64,000 bases of DNA from NCBI GenBank assembly GCA_036172665.1, contig CM069873.1, forward strand, positions 31,302,001 to 31,366,000, in the 5' to 3' direction. The notes under the pieces were generated by a model, which was given only the letters and a program-made list of their open reading frames with translations, was not told the origin of the DNA and did not search any database. The DNA is from Prosopocoilus inquinatus (Eukaryota > Arthropoda > Insecta > Coleoptera > Lucanidae). The translations under genes were made by a program, and so were the position numbers. Each line of letters begins with the position of its first letter. Position 1 is the stretch's first letter. Positions 12,268 through 24,691 of the stretch are shown here, piece after piece.

Positions 12268-12536
12268 TTCAACGCCTAAACGGTCCAGTGGTAAGGGACC
12301 GGCCTTGCAATCTTAAGATCGTGGTTTCGCACCCGCTCGGGATATTTCTCGGAGGTCGTTACTCACTTCAGGTACCCTTCAGTGTTGGGGAGAAAATTCA
12401 ACACTGCTTCGAGGAGGAGGTTTGGAAGAAACAAAGCCATGGAACACTTTATACACACAAAAACACACTTCCGCTCCTGAGGTCCTGACAAGTCCATGAC
12501 TTAGGATCCCGTTGCGCAAAACACCACAGAAAAAAA
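12268..12536 (+). mobile_element. tRNA-derived SINE
   Basis: The head carries an A-box-like CGGTCCAGTGG (about 12278) and a B-box-like GGTTTCGCACCC (about 12322) at tRNA-like spacing, that is, a Pol III internal promoter. It is followed by a roughly 200-bp unrelated body and an A-rich tail (about 12530) terminating the plus strand. A 76-codon frame (12258-12488) runs through it but is incidental. A normal tRNA is excluded because the acceptor stem does not close and the body continues. Confidence 0.7.
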
Positions 12537-12539
12537 AAT

Positions 12540-15376
12540 CAGTCCGTGAGGAAAAAGTAAAGAAGCAAGCTTGTAGATTTTTTATTATCGTCTTTAGAAA
12601 GAAAGATCATATACCTGATCGTTGCTAAGTGAGACATGTTCTTTACGCCTGTTAACTTTAATTTATCTTACGTCATCAAGACAAAACAAGTGCTACAACA
12701 TGCAATTCTTCTTTCTAAATATTTGACTCATTTTATATTTACTGTCTTCTAGCCAAAAGGAACGCAGGCCATACGTTATACTGGACCAATGAGAAGCCCT
12801 AATTGCAAACGGCACAAGAACGTTATTTCCTGAAAGAAATGCTGCCATCTTTCTATTCAACACTCATGCAACACATAGTTGCCGAAATGTAAGTAAATAT
12901 TAACCCGTAACAACTATGTTTCTGTTGTTAATTGGGTCTTACGTCACGCAGTTTGCACGCCAGGAACATTCCGAGGAGCTTACCCGTAGGCTGACTACCG
13001 CCGATAAAAGTGGGCGTTTGTGACTAGTCATGTTGCTTCTTTATTTTCATTATGAGTTCCTTGTTGCATGCAATATTCAGGATATTAGTCGTGGCCCAAT
13101 CTGGATACCGACATTGAAAGATTCAAAACAACTGATTTTGATAACTGTCAGGATATATAAAGCATAAAATGTTAAATTAATGATTTATTGGTAGACTATT
13201 TAGGTAATGGTTGTAGTGCGGAAACTAAATTCAATGTAATTCTGAAAAAACTTTAATATAATAATACTTTTGCATAAATACTGCACTTGAAAATATAGGA
13301 AAAGCAGTTGAAAATGAAGTAGAAAAAATATTCTGGGGAAAAAAAGGAAGCTGTAAATTCCTTATGTGATCCGCCGCTGGGTAATTTCAATACAGCACCA
13401 TGTTTTGATTTAATATCGAGTGCTTCCCAAAGGGCTGGCATTCCTGTGAACTACTGGCCCGAGAGCCGTTCACTTCACTGCACTTTATAGAGAAGCCTTT
13501 CCCGATACCGCCCTGGAGCCGAACCCCAGCCAGCGATCAAAGATTATCTAAAACAACCGTTTTTCTACATCTGAATATTGCAATTCCCCCTCGAAATGCA
13601 CGACCGACGGGGCCGCTCACTATCAAATTTATTGCAAGTAAAAAGCGGACTCGGATTTGTGTAACACGCGACATAATCCCGGCGACGGATACGACAAAAA
13701 GCACGTAAAACTACAACATTCGTAAGTGTTTATTTTTTGTTCGGTAGCTTAAACGGTCTGGTTTGTAGCCGGTGATTTATATGTTTGTTGGTATTTCGTT
13801 AGTTTCCGGAATCCGTCGTTTGCTTCCGACACCCCCTGGTGGATTGCCGCACAATTTATCTATTTTTCATCTAGTCGCTTAGTGTAAGTCTATCTAAACT
13901 AGCTATCTGTCATTTTGTTAGCACGTCTTTTTGTTTTGTCTTTCCTTACTGTGGAGGAGTTTACGAGTTCCTTTATTGTTTCATCTATTCTCGGCAGGAA
14001 AACCCTAAGAAATAACATCACATGGGAGAATCTCCTTTTTGTTTACCATACTGTTTTTCCTCTCAACATTACCAATTTTTCATTAAATTGAATAAAATAA
14101 TACCATCATTATTACTTCTTTTTCTTCTTCATACTTCATATTGTTTTCAAAAACGAAAAAACATTTCCGCTGTTTATACATATTATAAAAGGAAGCAGAT
14201 ATGTACTTCAATTATTTGTATCCATTGGTGCACATTCGCAATTTAAGAATGTTTAAAACTCTTAAAATTCCCGTTTTTATAAACGAATCTCTTCGTATCG
14301 ACACTCGAGAACCTATGAAAACCAACGAGGATCAGCCTGGAATGTGACCACACCGTAAGCCAGCCATTCGCTTCTGATTTGTGGGTGACCTATTCACCAG
14401 GATGTAAATACGCTGCAATTCATATAGATCGGTGTCGTTTATAATCCTGTACACCATGACAGCTTTTATAGATTTTAATATAAAAAGCAGAATTGTTAAC
14501 GTTAAATTCTTATTCTTAAACAAACAGAATTATAAGTTAGTAGCTGTAACTTCGAGAACGAAAAATAAACAAGCAAACAAACATAATAATTGAAACGCAT
14601 CGGTCAGCCGAATGTGGCCGCAAGAATTCGCCAACTTTTTCTATCAGAAAGTTAAATCGAAACTTCGACCCCGGGTAATAAAATAAAACTACAAAAGATT
14701 AAAAAGGAATTAGGGAGTACTCGGGTAGTTTCCAAATAAAGACGAGCGATAAACTAAATTTCCCGAAAGCAAATTCCGCAATCATGTCTCGTTACGAATC
14801 ATTGCGTGCAGGAAACGGATATTTGAGCGTCTTAGGGGCGCAGAAGCAGGACATTAGTTCTGGCAATTCCGGTATGACTTCTGCTTACTATTCGAGTTTT
14901 TTTCTACAGGGGAAATGATTGCTTCTGCATAATGGATTCATGTTATTAGATACGCCTGCTTTCGTAATGCTTACGATGGTGTATGTAAGTATAGCAAAAT
15001 ATATTCAATGTTTATGGGGTATATAGAATACATTTTATCAGAAAAATATTTCAATAAAAGAGAATCTAATAGTATATAATAGAGATGTATCATTTGTAAA
15101 ATTATTTAAATGTCAAATCAGTACAAAGTACTGTTAGTTTCTTAAAGGTTGGGTAAATGAACATTCAATCGTAATTTTACCGTTAAACAAGTTATTTTAC
15201 TATCAGTGTAAGGATTTGAATTTCCTGTCGGTACGAAAAAAAGGTTTTATTTTTATTTAATCTCGCAGTTCATGACAAAACTTTACTAGAACCGCGACGC
15301 CAGCATATTTCTGCGAACACAAACAAAACGTCATTGTAACACGACACCTTCGTGTCAAATGTCATGTACTAACTAC
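12540..15376. other. Non-coding, no gene recognised
   Basis: The only distinctive stretch is a GC-richer patch around 13440-13700, which lacks a sustained open frame or clear splice signals. It may be conserved regulatory DNA, but this cannot be shown from one genome. Confidence 0.4.
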
Positions 15377-15379
15377 TAA

Positions 15380-15506
15380 GGCCCGTTTTCTCAGTCACAG
15401 TTTAACTTTGATCTTCAATTTATTCCCATAGAAACAATTAGTTTTATAAGTGTTATTATGGGAATAAACAAAAGAATAATGTTAAACTGTGGGGAGAAAA
15501 TCATCC
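15380..15506. mobile_element. Harbinger-like MITE 1
   Basis: 127 bp with inverted ends (GGCCCGTTTTCTC at the left; complement of GGATGATTTTCTC at the right, then CACAGTTTAAC inside both arms). It is flanked by TAA at 15377-15379 and 15507-15509. A 3-bp TAA/TTA duplication with G-rich termini is typical of the PIF/Harbinger superfamily. No coding capacity. Confidence 0.65.
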
Positions 15507-15509
15507 TAA

Positions 15510-15694
15510 GGGTAAGTTGTACTAAGAGGTTTAAACCTTGTTCAACTGATCAGGTTCAACGTGAACAAGATCGTATCAAATTTTATTTATGAATGCATTA
15601 ATTGCCATTTGCCCTTAAGATTCTATGCGAATATGTTCATTTTGAACCTAGTTTAGTTGAACGTCAGTTTAAACCTCCTTGGTACAACTGGCTC
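15510..15694. mobile_element. Harbinger-like MITE 2, abutting MITE 1
   Basis: 185 bp with inverted ends (GGGTAAGTTGTAC at the left; complement of GAGCCAGTTGTACCAAG at the right; GAGGTTTAAAC follows in both arms). It is flanked by TAA at 15507-15509, shared with MITE 1, and TAA at 15695-15697. Its interior is also partly palindromic (TTCAAC/GTTGAA blocks). Confidence 0.65.
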
Positions 15695-16287
15695 TAAGAG
15701 TTTCATGTTACGTTACAATGATTCCAGTTATTGGGCGCAGCTGTGAAGCTAAACTGTAAAGTTCCAACAAGTTATACAGCAGTTCTAAAAAGAATGCAAA
15801 TCTTAATTGCAACTCCATCTAGCGGGGAAAAATGTGTGGAAAAGAAGCTCCGATTTTATCGCGGGAAACAACGTACGACCGGAGTCCATATAAACCTCTG
15901 ACATTTCAGGTGCTCTTCAGTTTGTTCGCGGATGTTAAAAGCTTAAAAAAGCTTAAAAATCTCGTCCCATGTGATTCTTTCTTGAAATTAAGTCTCAATT
16001 TCTTTTAACAAATTTCAGTAATTTTTGAAAAGGTTTGGTACTCGCGGATAAAAGCAATTGCTTTTCACGGTGTAAAGTGTTTCTATTTTATTTTTATTTT
16101 TAGTTACGTTTATAAAATCACTATGTTTCATAAAAAATAAAATGGATACGAAAAGTATTAAATTACACTAGTGTTGGTAAGTGAATTAAAAAAGTGTTGT
16201 AGTTGTATGTTTAAGAAATTTAGAATTTCAGAAAGTTTATTCATTCCTGCTATATCTATGAAGCACGAGCATGTTTGTTTATATTTA

Positions 16288-16380
16288 AAGTTTGTTCTTG
16301 TCCGATGAAAATTGTAAGTATAAAGATTTTCTTAAACCGGACATTTTTCTGTTTGGTTTGAGATTAAAAAAACTTTGTAT
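16288..16380. repeat. Fragment of the 1536-1763 foldback MITE family
   Basis: It shares GTTTGTTCTTGTCCGATGAA, AAACCGGACA and the right-end GAGATTAAAAAAACTTTGTA with the MITE at 1.5 kb. The palindromic centre is lost, leaving the two outer parts joined, as expected of deletion through a hairpin. Confidence 0.65.
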
Positions 16381-16655
16381 TTTGTTTTTATTATTGGTTT
16401 GGTAATATAATACGGCGTGTGTGTTTGATCCAGGCAGGCAAATAAATTAAAAAAAATACGACAATCTGCCGACGATTAGCGCGAAGGATAAACGTATGCA
16501 TAAATCCATTAATGAGTCGGGCTGCGAGTGTGATTAAATGTGCAGTGGATATTTGATAAGGGCTATCCGCGAAATGTTAGCCTGGAAGAGGCGACAGTTT
16601 ATTCGAGATGTATTTTAAGTGATGGCCGCGATGTGTTGCCGGGCATAACCTAGAA

Positions 16656-16880
16656 CAGGTGTCGACAACCTTAGACCCGCGGGTTACCAAGTGACCCATT
16701 CGATAATTTGAAGTGACCCACTTAAAATTTGCAAATAAAGCATAATGTCTAAAAATAAATTGATTAAACAAACATGAAACAAATACTTTAAGAAACTGTA
16801 AATCTATAATTAAATTAACTTTTGGTTTGATTACAAAGTTGCACAAATGAATATAGGACTGTTTTAAAATGACCCATTAA
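16656..16880 (+). repeat. Possible hAT-type element end, fragment
   Basis: Begins CAGGTGTCGACAACCTTAGA and continues ACCCGCGGGTTACC, a type of terminus common among hAT-derived non-autonomous elements (CAGGxGTCGGCAACC-like). No matching inverted end was found in the window, so it is at most a one-ended fragment. Confidence 0.35.
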
Positions 16881-17154
16881 CTCGAACCATTTTCTTAATA
16901 GTCTAGTTTTGGCTCAATACTAAAAAAAGGATGCCGATCAATAGGGTACCTGCAGAATATGACCTTAGGTGGTATGTTCTGGCAATAGTAGTAGAGCTAT
17001 ACATCCTTATTACTGGCAATACTACATGAGGATCATACAATTATGGGGAGTTATTCTGGTAACAGAATATCGTCCTGGTAGCGGTGGCCAAAGGATATTC
17101 TTGTACAACAGCGTACGGTATAGTGGGGCTTTTCGCACTTGACAAGCAGCACCG

Positions 17155-17700
17155 ATGAAGAGCACGGTACTGGTAAGACAATTAGATGTATTCTGTATTC
17201 ATTGTGAATAGGAATTCAGTTGGTTGTATTCTTGACCAGGTTGTAGCATTGAGCTATGCAGAACGGTCTAACACGATTATGTCGCTGGATCGGCACGGAA
17301 TGGTGCTTGACCCTCACGTAGTCAGTGGCTTCAACTGATCCTAAGAACATACGTTCGCCAGGCAAGGTATGCCAATATCCATCGGAGGGGTGGGTTTTAT
17401 ATCCACAGGTGAATGTGAAGATGAATGCATGTGAAGAGAAGAAGTCGACATGCGAGGCTGGCTTTCCTAGCGTCCAATATCATTATGAGGGAGCTACAGC
17501 TTCTAAATTCGCCGCTGGAGAGGGCGGGGTCGGAGAAACGCCACCGATAAGTGAAATGTTCTATATTACTGAATAGATACCCGTAACGGGTTACGTGTTT
17601 GTAATTTGCACGGTCCAGGTCGAATTAGAATGCGATGCCCGGAACCTAAGACGTTTACCCTCCGCACCTTTTACAGTCAGAGAAGCTAGAAAGAAAGAAA
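17155..17700 (+). repeat. Diverged repeat, copy A (partner 30350-30830)
   Basis: The segment is collinear with 30350-30830. Shared phrases include GAAGAGCACGGTAC, GGTGGGTTTTATAT, CAATATCATT, TACAGCTTCTA, AAGTGAAATGTTC, ATATTACTGAATAGAT, TTTGTAATTTGCA and AAGACGTTTA. In both copies one frame stays open and ends in ISEMFYITE or VSEMFHITE before the same TAG, although about half the residues differ. This may be an ancestral coding exon of an element or simply chance. I cannot assign the family. Confidence 0.55.
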
Positions 17701-17702
17701 GA

Positions 17703-17870
17703 ACACAGAGAATAAGTCTCTTATTCTCTGTGTGAGAATAAGTCTCTTATTCTCTGTGTCCTTTCTTTCTTTCTCACACAGAGAATAAGTCTCTTATTCT
17801 CTGTGTCCTTTCTTTCTTTCTCACACAGAGAATAAGTCTCTTATTCTCTGTGTCCTTTCTTTCTTTCTCG
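17703..17870. repeat. Hairpin-forming tandem repeat
   Basis: A 29-nt palindrome (CACAGAGAATAAG, loop TCT, then its complement) occurs four times. The last three are in a 51-bp unit joined by CTTTCTTTCTTTCTCA. The corresponding part of the related copy at 30.77 kb has only a single non-palindromic AACACAGAGAATGAGAAG, so the palindrome and its amplification arose in this copy. Confidence 0.8.
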
Positions 17871-17879
17871 CTTCCCTAA

Positions 17880-19800
17880 CTAACGATGAGTGAATGTTTA
17901 TTGTAATTTCGACCCCAGATAGTATTGTCTGTCAATAATATTTAAACAAAAACATTACTAGCCAGCAACAGCTTCAGAAATTAACCAAAAACAGACGTAA
18001 TTCAGTAAAGAAGGGAATTCGTCCATGACTTATTCTATTATTTTCTTGTATTGAAATTTTGGCAATTGTAAAATAACTAGTTACTCTCTTTTGCTTTTAT
18101 CAATATACATATTTGTTAAAATTATAATTCTTTTTTATTTTATTAATTTTAAGTACTTTCAATATCTCAATGAGTTAATCAAGGAAGACCTCATAGGGAG
18201 AGAGATTATGAGGGAGAAGAATTCGACAAACCTTAGGCGACTAACGACGCTATTTTGGGTTTTCATGTGGAAACCTCTGGGAGCGTATTTTTGGCTTTAA
18301 AACTCAAACTAGCTACCGAACAAGGAAACCGTATTCTAGCAATGGCTCGTTGTTTAAAAAAGTGGGTTGGGTTATTATCAATCGGGGGTGGTTCTGTTAG
18401 TAAATGCAAGAGAATTAAGGATTAGTGCGTAGGATGACCATCTGTAAGCTTTTAGATAAATAACCCGGTCGTTACACGAGCGAGTATAAGATTGTGGTGT
18501 GTACAAGAAATGATTCTTGGGAAATTGAAAAAATTGTTAATTGTTTGCGGTGCAAATACTTGAGAGAATATTAAAACTTTCAGGAAAAATTGAGGGTCCG
18601 CAGCATTCTTTATACTCTCCAACCATGGAGTGACTCAGGACATTTAAATACATAATGCAAGCCCAGGTATCTACTGCCTTCATGAATAAAACTCATATTC
18701 AGAGAGCCCTGCATGGGCATTTATAACCCAAAACGTACGAGAAATACGCACGTCTCCCTCCAGCATTTTAAAGGCCCGTAAACAACAAAGGACGGCAGAG
18801 GAAGACGTACGAGATGCAATATTTTCACTGTCGTATATCATCGGGCGTCTTTATTACGGCGTACTCTCTTCGTATCTCGTCGTCTCGGCTTATTTTAGCA
18901 TACGACTTTTTTCCCTGAAACTTTACCCGATATAAAATTCTGAAGTTCTGGCTTTACAGTCTCACTTATAAAACAGTTACGTATAGTAAGCCCTGTCAAA
19001 CGTCAATCAAAATTCCTTAGGTAGTTAGTTTTAAACAAGTTCGGTTTCCATTTCAGAGGCAAAACGCACGAATGCACTTAGGGTATTAGTTTCCTTCCCC
19101 CTTTCTGGAAATTGCCCCGTGAATTTGTCATTATTATTATTATTATTATTAAACTGGCCGGCGGATTTGCATTAGCGCATAGAATTCTAATAGAATTAAC
19201 AGGAGGAATTGCCCCGCGGTAGTTTCGAACTGTGTATATACTGACGTCAATCGCTCAGCATTCGCTACCAGTATATTTACGTATCGGTTCTGCAAACTGA
19301 ATTAGCTCAACTACAGTTCATAACATTTAACTCTGAAATGCACTCTCCGAACTGGTGCCGTCTGGATTTAAGTAGTTTTATATAAATTCAGTCATGCAGA
19401 GTCGTAACTAGTTTCATTAACTCTATGGCATTAACTTGATCTTTCACATGACTTACTCAAAATGGATTCATTAATTATTTCTGAAATCGTCGAACTTGGA
19501 TTTAGAGTCCTTTGAAAAGCCCTTTGTATGAAGAGAAAAATAATCGAATATTCTAAATATTCTAAAAATAATTACTCCTACATTTTAGCCTGGAAAGTAG
19601 TATTTATAATTTCTTAATTAATTGAGTTAAAAACAATGTGACGAACGTTATATTTCAGTCGTAAAACACTAGCCTAATAAAACAAACAGTATTCCCAATT
19701 TCATTATTAGATAGAATATTAAACAGAAGATACATTCACAAAACTTAAAGTAACAAATTCATCAATCGGCAATCTGTTGAAATGAAATATCAAACAGCTA
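17880..19800. other. Non-coding; contains a (TTA)n microsatellite at 19130-19150
   Basis: No gene recognised. Seven TTA-type triplets form a short microsatellite at 19130-19150. The stretch 18720-19000 is less AT-biased than its surroundings but has no sustained frame. Confidence 0.45.
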
Positions 19801-19802
19801 AA

Positions 19803-20025
19803 ATAGCGACATCTTACAATCGCTTTTTGACCTGACATTGCAGTAGGATAGACAAATTGAAGCGGGATTTGCTCCTAATAAGTCTCCCATGCAAGGCGGC
19901 CGCCTTATTAGGAGCAAATCCCGTCTCTGCTGAAGAAGCCCCAAGCAGGGCTGAAACAGCTGTACAGGGGCTGCTCGAGGTTTTCACTGCAATCAAAAAC
20001 GATTTGCAAAAAATTTTTCTGAAAT
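19803..20025. repeat. 311-bp repeat family, rearranged copy with internal palindrome
   Basis: It starts like the minus-orientation unit (TAGCGACATCTTAC, then GACATTGCAGTAGGATAGAC). At about 19905 it flips to the opposite orientation through a GC-rich junction around GGCGGCCGCC, giving a hairpin of GGGATTTGCTCCTAATAAG and its complement. It then ends with CAATCAAAAACGATTTGC. It therefore joins two oppositely oriented partial units. Confidence 0.75.
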
Positions 20026-22363
20026 ATCAAACGTTTCAATATTGTAACGTTGGCTTATTGGTAATTTGGTTTTTACCAAGAAGTAACGTATTAGGGGTTG
20101 CGTAACTGAATTAATACAGGACAAAAAACATCAAGTACATTTATTAAAAGTACAAGATACACTTACATATCAGAAGCACTATTACGAACGACATACATAG
20201 TTCTCGCACTATAATCAGATATCGATGACTTCTCCCTTGCTATCGGAAAATCTCTCGGTATATATGCCTGGAGTTGACCTACTTTCTGCTGCGTGGGCGA
20301 TTGACGTGTAGCTCTGTGTTCTTGAAGCTTTCGATGATTCATTTTTCTCTATTGCCGGATTATTGTATAATTATGTGCAAAGTTATCCATCAAGGTTTTT
20401 GTTTACACTGTATGGATCTCAAATAATTATTTAGATAATTATTTCTTCTGTTACAATATACTAATATAAGACAATTATGTATGTTATTTATTAGATGCCT
20501 AATGAAAATGAAATTACTTTACTAATTAAATAATTATAACTTAATAATTTGTGCACTGCACTTGCGTCTTCTTAATTTTAAAATAATGTCAATTATTAAT
20601 AAATAGACTTTAATACGATTCAGTTTCTCGAGCGATGTTAAACAGATATTTATGTTGATTTATGAATACAAAGCTACTATACAAATCTCACACCCAAACA
20701 ATTTATTACTGGATTTCTTCATAAGTAAGAATTCTAATCTAATACAGTCTAAATAACAAAGAATGTTTACATGAAATTTTAATGCGGAAAGTCGACGCTT
20801 AAAACCAAGTCGTAAGTAATAAAAACTTTCCGCGTCTATCTTAATTTAAAACAACAGTGTTCCTTTATCCGCAAAAAGGAAAAACTCGCATAAAAATGCA
20901 AATATCTTCGTTCCGACTATTCGGCCTGAATAAAAAACAAACATTACCATTCTCTCGAAGGCGCAACAAAAAATAATGAGACATCGGGCAACTTTTAACG
21001 GCCCTTGCATTAGCGTTCCGCCCCTGCGTGTACTTACCCGAAATTGTCACGTCATATTAGCCTAATAATACTTGAATGTATCGCTTCGAATGCGAATGTT
21101 AGGGGAAAGTTCGCCTTCGGTAACAAACGATAATTAAATTTTTTAACCGAAGAAATAAAAACAATTCGATAAAACTTTCACGAGGTTCTTCCCCCAAATG
21201 ATAAATATGTATGGTTGGTTTTTAATAAAGAAAGAAGAATTTTACAGAGAACATCTTCCCAGATGCAGTGGCACAGTGTAATGACGAACTAGATTTAAAT
21301 GCTGCGGAATACCAGATTTATGTTAAGTAATTCAGTCTACAAAGCTACTTTTTGTGACTCAATAAAACGTGTGCTCTTTCCAGACCATTAAATCATGTTA
21401 AGCCAATATAGTATAAACGAGCAATTAGGTTATGAAGATAATATCCAAGTTATCGAATAAGTTAATATTGCTGAATCATATTTTACAAAGAGAGATATCC
21501 ATGAAATCGACTCAGCTACAAAGCAAATCAATTAAATACAAAGTATTTTTTTAGTACAGGATTCGACATTTTTGAAATCAAAGCCTTACTGGTAAGTTTG
21601 CATTAAACTGAATGACTTATTTCAATAAATTCCTCCTGAGAGGACATATATTTGCTTTACTTAAAAAATATAAACTAAGTTTTTATTAACAATAGAAGCC
21701 TTCTAATTTGCTTTCACTAAATCATTTAAAAGAAGTTGAATGAGTGTGGATAAGTAAATAGTGAATACATGTACAAGATACTGTCTTGATGAAGCCTCCA
21801 TCATGTCACGCGTTGACGTGTTGCATCGAGACCGCAGCGAGATTCGTGGCGACGGCATAAGATCTTGTAGTCCAGGGATGGCGACATAACGATATCCGTT
21901 GTTCGATGGAGGATGGCGATGACCTGGTCTCTGAAGTGCATCGTTTTACCAATTGATTTCCGAGATTCGCTTCGGGTTATTTATACTCATATCAATTGTG
22001 TTACATAATATTACACACGTACACAAAAATGTATCGATGTATACTCGCTTAACTATGTCCTGTTACAGTTTTGAAATAACTGTGCAATAAAGTTACATTG
22101 TTGCAAAAATACTTTGACCCCACTTCTTAATCTGAGTAAAGTATTTGCTGACTTTGTGGATTCGAAAACAAAATGTGATTACATATAATTATTAAGCATT
22201 CTAAATTATTTTCGACGCTTTTTATTTTTTTAAAAACGTGCGACAGTGGTTGAAAAGGTGACAGAATAACAAAAAAAAGAGTAGTTTCCTCAATCAAAAC
22301 AGAAACGAAATAACTCACTTTCATCTCGTTTTTGTCCCCATTTTTTCAACACTGTACAAAATT
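20026..22363. other. Non-coding, no gene recognised
   Basis: AT-rich. Two less AT-biased patches (about 20200-20330 and 21780-21970) show no sustained frame. They may be fragments of an unidentified element. Confidence 0.4.
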
Positions 22364-22671
22364 GGATCTCGATTTTCTTTGTTAGTAGCGTTCTGGTTTT
22401 CGGAGAAAAAGTCAGAAACCTGAATCCACCTCGTTTTTCCTCGGGTTGCTCGAATGGCGTTTTGTATTTTCGGAATAGTTCAAAAATTGGTTAGCTCTTT
22501 CTCTCTCTAGTTTTGATCTCCTTCGACTTCAGATAAATGACTTATTTACGAGAATTTGTCAATTTTTAGTAATAAAAAAAAGTATATTAATAAAACGTGA
22601 AATTTAGTTTATAAAATGGAAAGTTATTAGTTTTAATATAACCTTTTAATTAGAACAGATTGAAATATATA
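22364..22671. repeat. Old dispersed repeat, left part (partner about 55153-55510)
   Basis: TTGGATCTCGATTTTCTTTG, a GTAGCG(T)TCTGGTTT phrase and later blocks recur at 55153. On the far side of the inserted element, CACCAACGCTGACT with TTTCTTGAAACA (near 24220) recurs at about 57020. The same old repeat thus exists at both places, each interrupted by a different younger element. Confidence 0.55.
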
Positions 22672-24080
22672 TAGGGTCAGTTAAAAGTATGGAGACGGTC
22701 ATTTATTGCCGGTAACTTTCATTTTAGGAAATTATGTCCTTTATGAAAGTTTTTTTAGGAATTTTTTATCTGATATCTAATATTGTAGAATAAGACTGAG
22801 GACTATGAAACAATGTTAACGTTGGTTATTATTGTGAAAACATTATTTTACTCTCTTGATATCGTTAATAAAGTAGCAGTAACTCCATATTAGTTGAATT
22901 TTTTTTGCCGGTACCTTTATTGTTTTTGATATATAAAGTCATTGCTCATGCCAATTTTCGAATCTAGAAATATTATGAAAAAGCTGAAACTAGCAGTCTT
23001 GTAGGCTGTTTAATAAAGTTATGAGTTTTTTTCATGCTTACAATATAGGCTTTCATGTGTGTTCTGAAATTTTTATCTCCCTACTTGCTTTTGTACCAAA
23101 AAATATGCTTTTTCAGATTTTAGATGTGGGTGTTTTTTTAGACTTTTCAATGATAACTTCATAAGAAAATCAGAAATGTTATAATTGTAGCGCAGAAGAA
23201 TCATTTCGTCCGTGTGTCATCGCCGATTATGAAAAGTTATCACCGTGCGGAAGAGTTCTCCCATGTGACGTCACTATTCAAAAATTTTCAAGTTAAAGTA
23301 GACCCATTACTGTGATTTTTATATTTTTTTATAACAGGAGATGTGCATTTTCGTATAATTGCTATTTCATTGATTTTTCATTTTTATATCTTTTTTTAGA
23401 CCTTCAAAATTATTCTTCTTACCTGTGAAAATATGCTAAAAACTCAGCGCCCGCAAGACGTGTCCTAGAACTTGCTGGAGAACTTCATATTTGATTTTTT
23501 TGTGAGTGGATGGGTGCTATTTTCATTTATCTTAACACTTGTTTTGGAGATAAAAGAATTGGGATATGTTGTTGTTTCCAAGTAGATTTGTTGTGATTTT
23601 AGGTGTTTTTTGGTTTAAAACGTAGCTACCAAAAGTAGCTGTCTTAAGACTACAATGTAGTAGACCTAAATTTTGAATGTTTTCTAGAATTTTTAATGTT
23701 ATTTTTGGGTGTAGTAACATAAAGTGGTACTCTGGTAGCAAAAATTTCAGTTAATACACAAGATCTGTCCTTGGAATTATCTTCATTTTCTAGTGTAGGC
23801 GAACAGAATTTTTTTTCGGTCGTTTTGCAATGATTTTTGCATGCGCCAATTGACTTGGTCGAGAAGTTAAAAGCTGTATCTGGGTATTTAAAAATAAGAG
23901 AATTAAAAAAATACGCAGATAGGCGTAACTCAAAAACAATTGAAGAAAAAAAAACTGAAGTACTCTCATTGTAGATAAAAAATTCCTGAAAGACTTTCAT
24001 AAAGGACATAAATTCCTAAAATGATAATTAACGGCAATACATCAATACATGGCCGTCTCCAAACTTTTAACTAATTCTGT
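22672..24080. mobile_element. 1.4-kb non-autonomous element with ~100-bp inverted ends
   Basis: The left end (GTTAAAAGTATGGAGACGG, then TTATTGCCGGTAACT, GTCCTTTATGAAAGT and AATTTTTTATCT) is matched inverted at the right end (AGTTAAAAGTTTGGAGACGG read on the minus strand, then GTCCTTTATGAAAGTC). The interior is AT-rich. The longest frame (23650-24009, minus) has no recognisable motif and overlaps the arm, so I treat the element as non-coding. No target duplication is certain. Confidence 0.65.
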
Positions 24081-24283
24081 ACAAAATTTTACAAACAAAA
24101 AAATCAGAAAATAGCAGTAAATAGAAAATGGTTAGGGGAAAAAGGAGCGAATTAATTAATACGAAACAAAGTTTAGATTTTCATTTACGCTCAATAATGA
24201 ATTTTGTTTTAATTCACCAACGCTGACTCGGATTTTTCTTGAAACACTAAATTTAAATTAATAAAAATTTACAGATAAAACAG

Positions 24284-24691
24284 CGGCATCCTAGGATCGC
24301 TTTTTGACCTGACATTGCAGTAGGGCAGACAAAATGAAGCGGATTTGCTACCTAGTAAGTCCCCCATGCAAGGCGGCCATGCTTGCTGGCAAAGCATAAT
24401 GAATGTTTTAAGAATTTTGTTGCAAATCGTTTTTGATTGCAGTGAAAACCTCGAGCAGTCTCTGTACAGCTGTTTCAACCCTATTTGGGGCTTCGCCAGC
24501 AGAAACGTAGCTCGAAATTCCCACTGCAAACCAAAAACGACTTGTCCAATTTATTCGCAAATGCGATGTAATAGTGATGAACAGATAAAACGGCATGGCC
24601 GCCTTACATGGGGGAATCATTAGGTAGCAAATCCGCTTCAATTTGTCTATCCTACTGCAACGTCAGCTCATAAAGCGATCGTAAGACATCC
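24284..24691. mobile_element. 311-bp family, full-length-looking copy with inverted ends
   Basis: About 100-bp inverted arms (left: GATCGCTTTTTGACCTGACA, TGAAGCGGATTTGCTACC, CCCCCATGCAAGGCGGCCAT; right: the complement) flank a roughly 200-bp core (CAAATCGTTTTTGATTGCAG, CAGCTGTTTCAACCC). This shows the probable ancestral form of the family, a MITE with long inverted ends, before conversion to a tandem array at 55.5-56.8 kb. A short fragment of the same end is at about 25495-25520. Confidence 0.7.

Noticed and set aside
12258..12488. 76-codon frame over the tRNA-like head
   Set aside because: The sequence has Pol III boxes and an A tail; a SINE explains it better.
23650..24009. 119-codon minus frame in the 22.67-24.08 kb element
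   Set aside because: Overlaps the inverted arm, AT-driven composition and no transposase motif.
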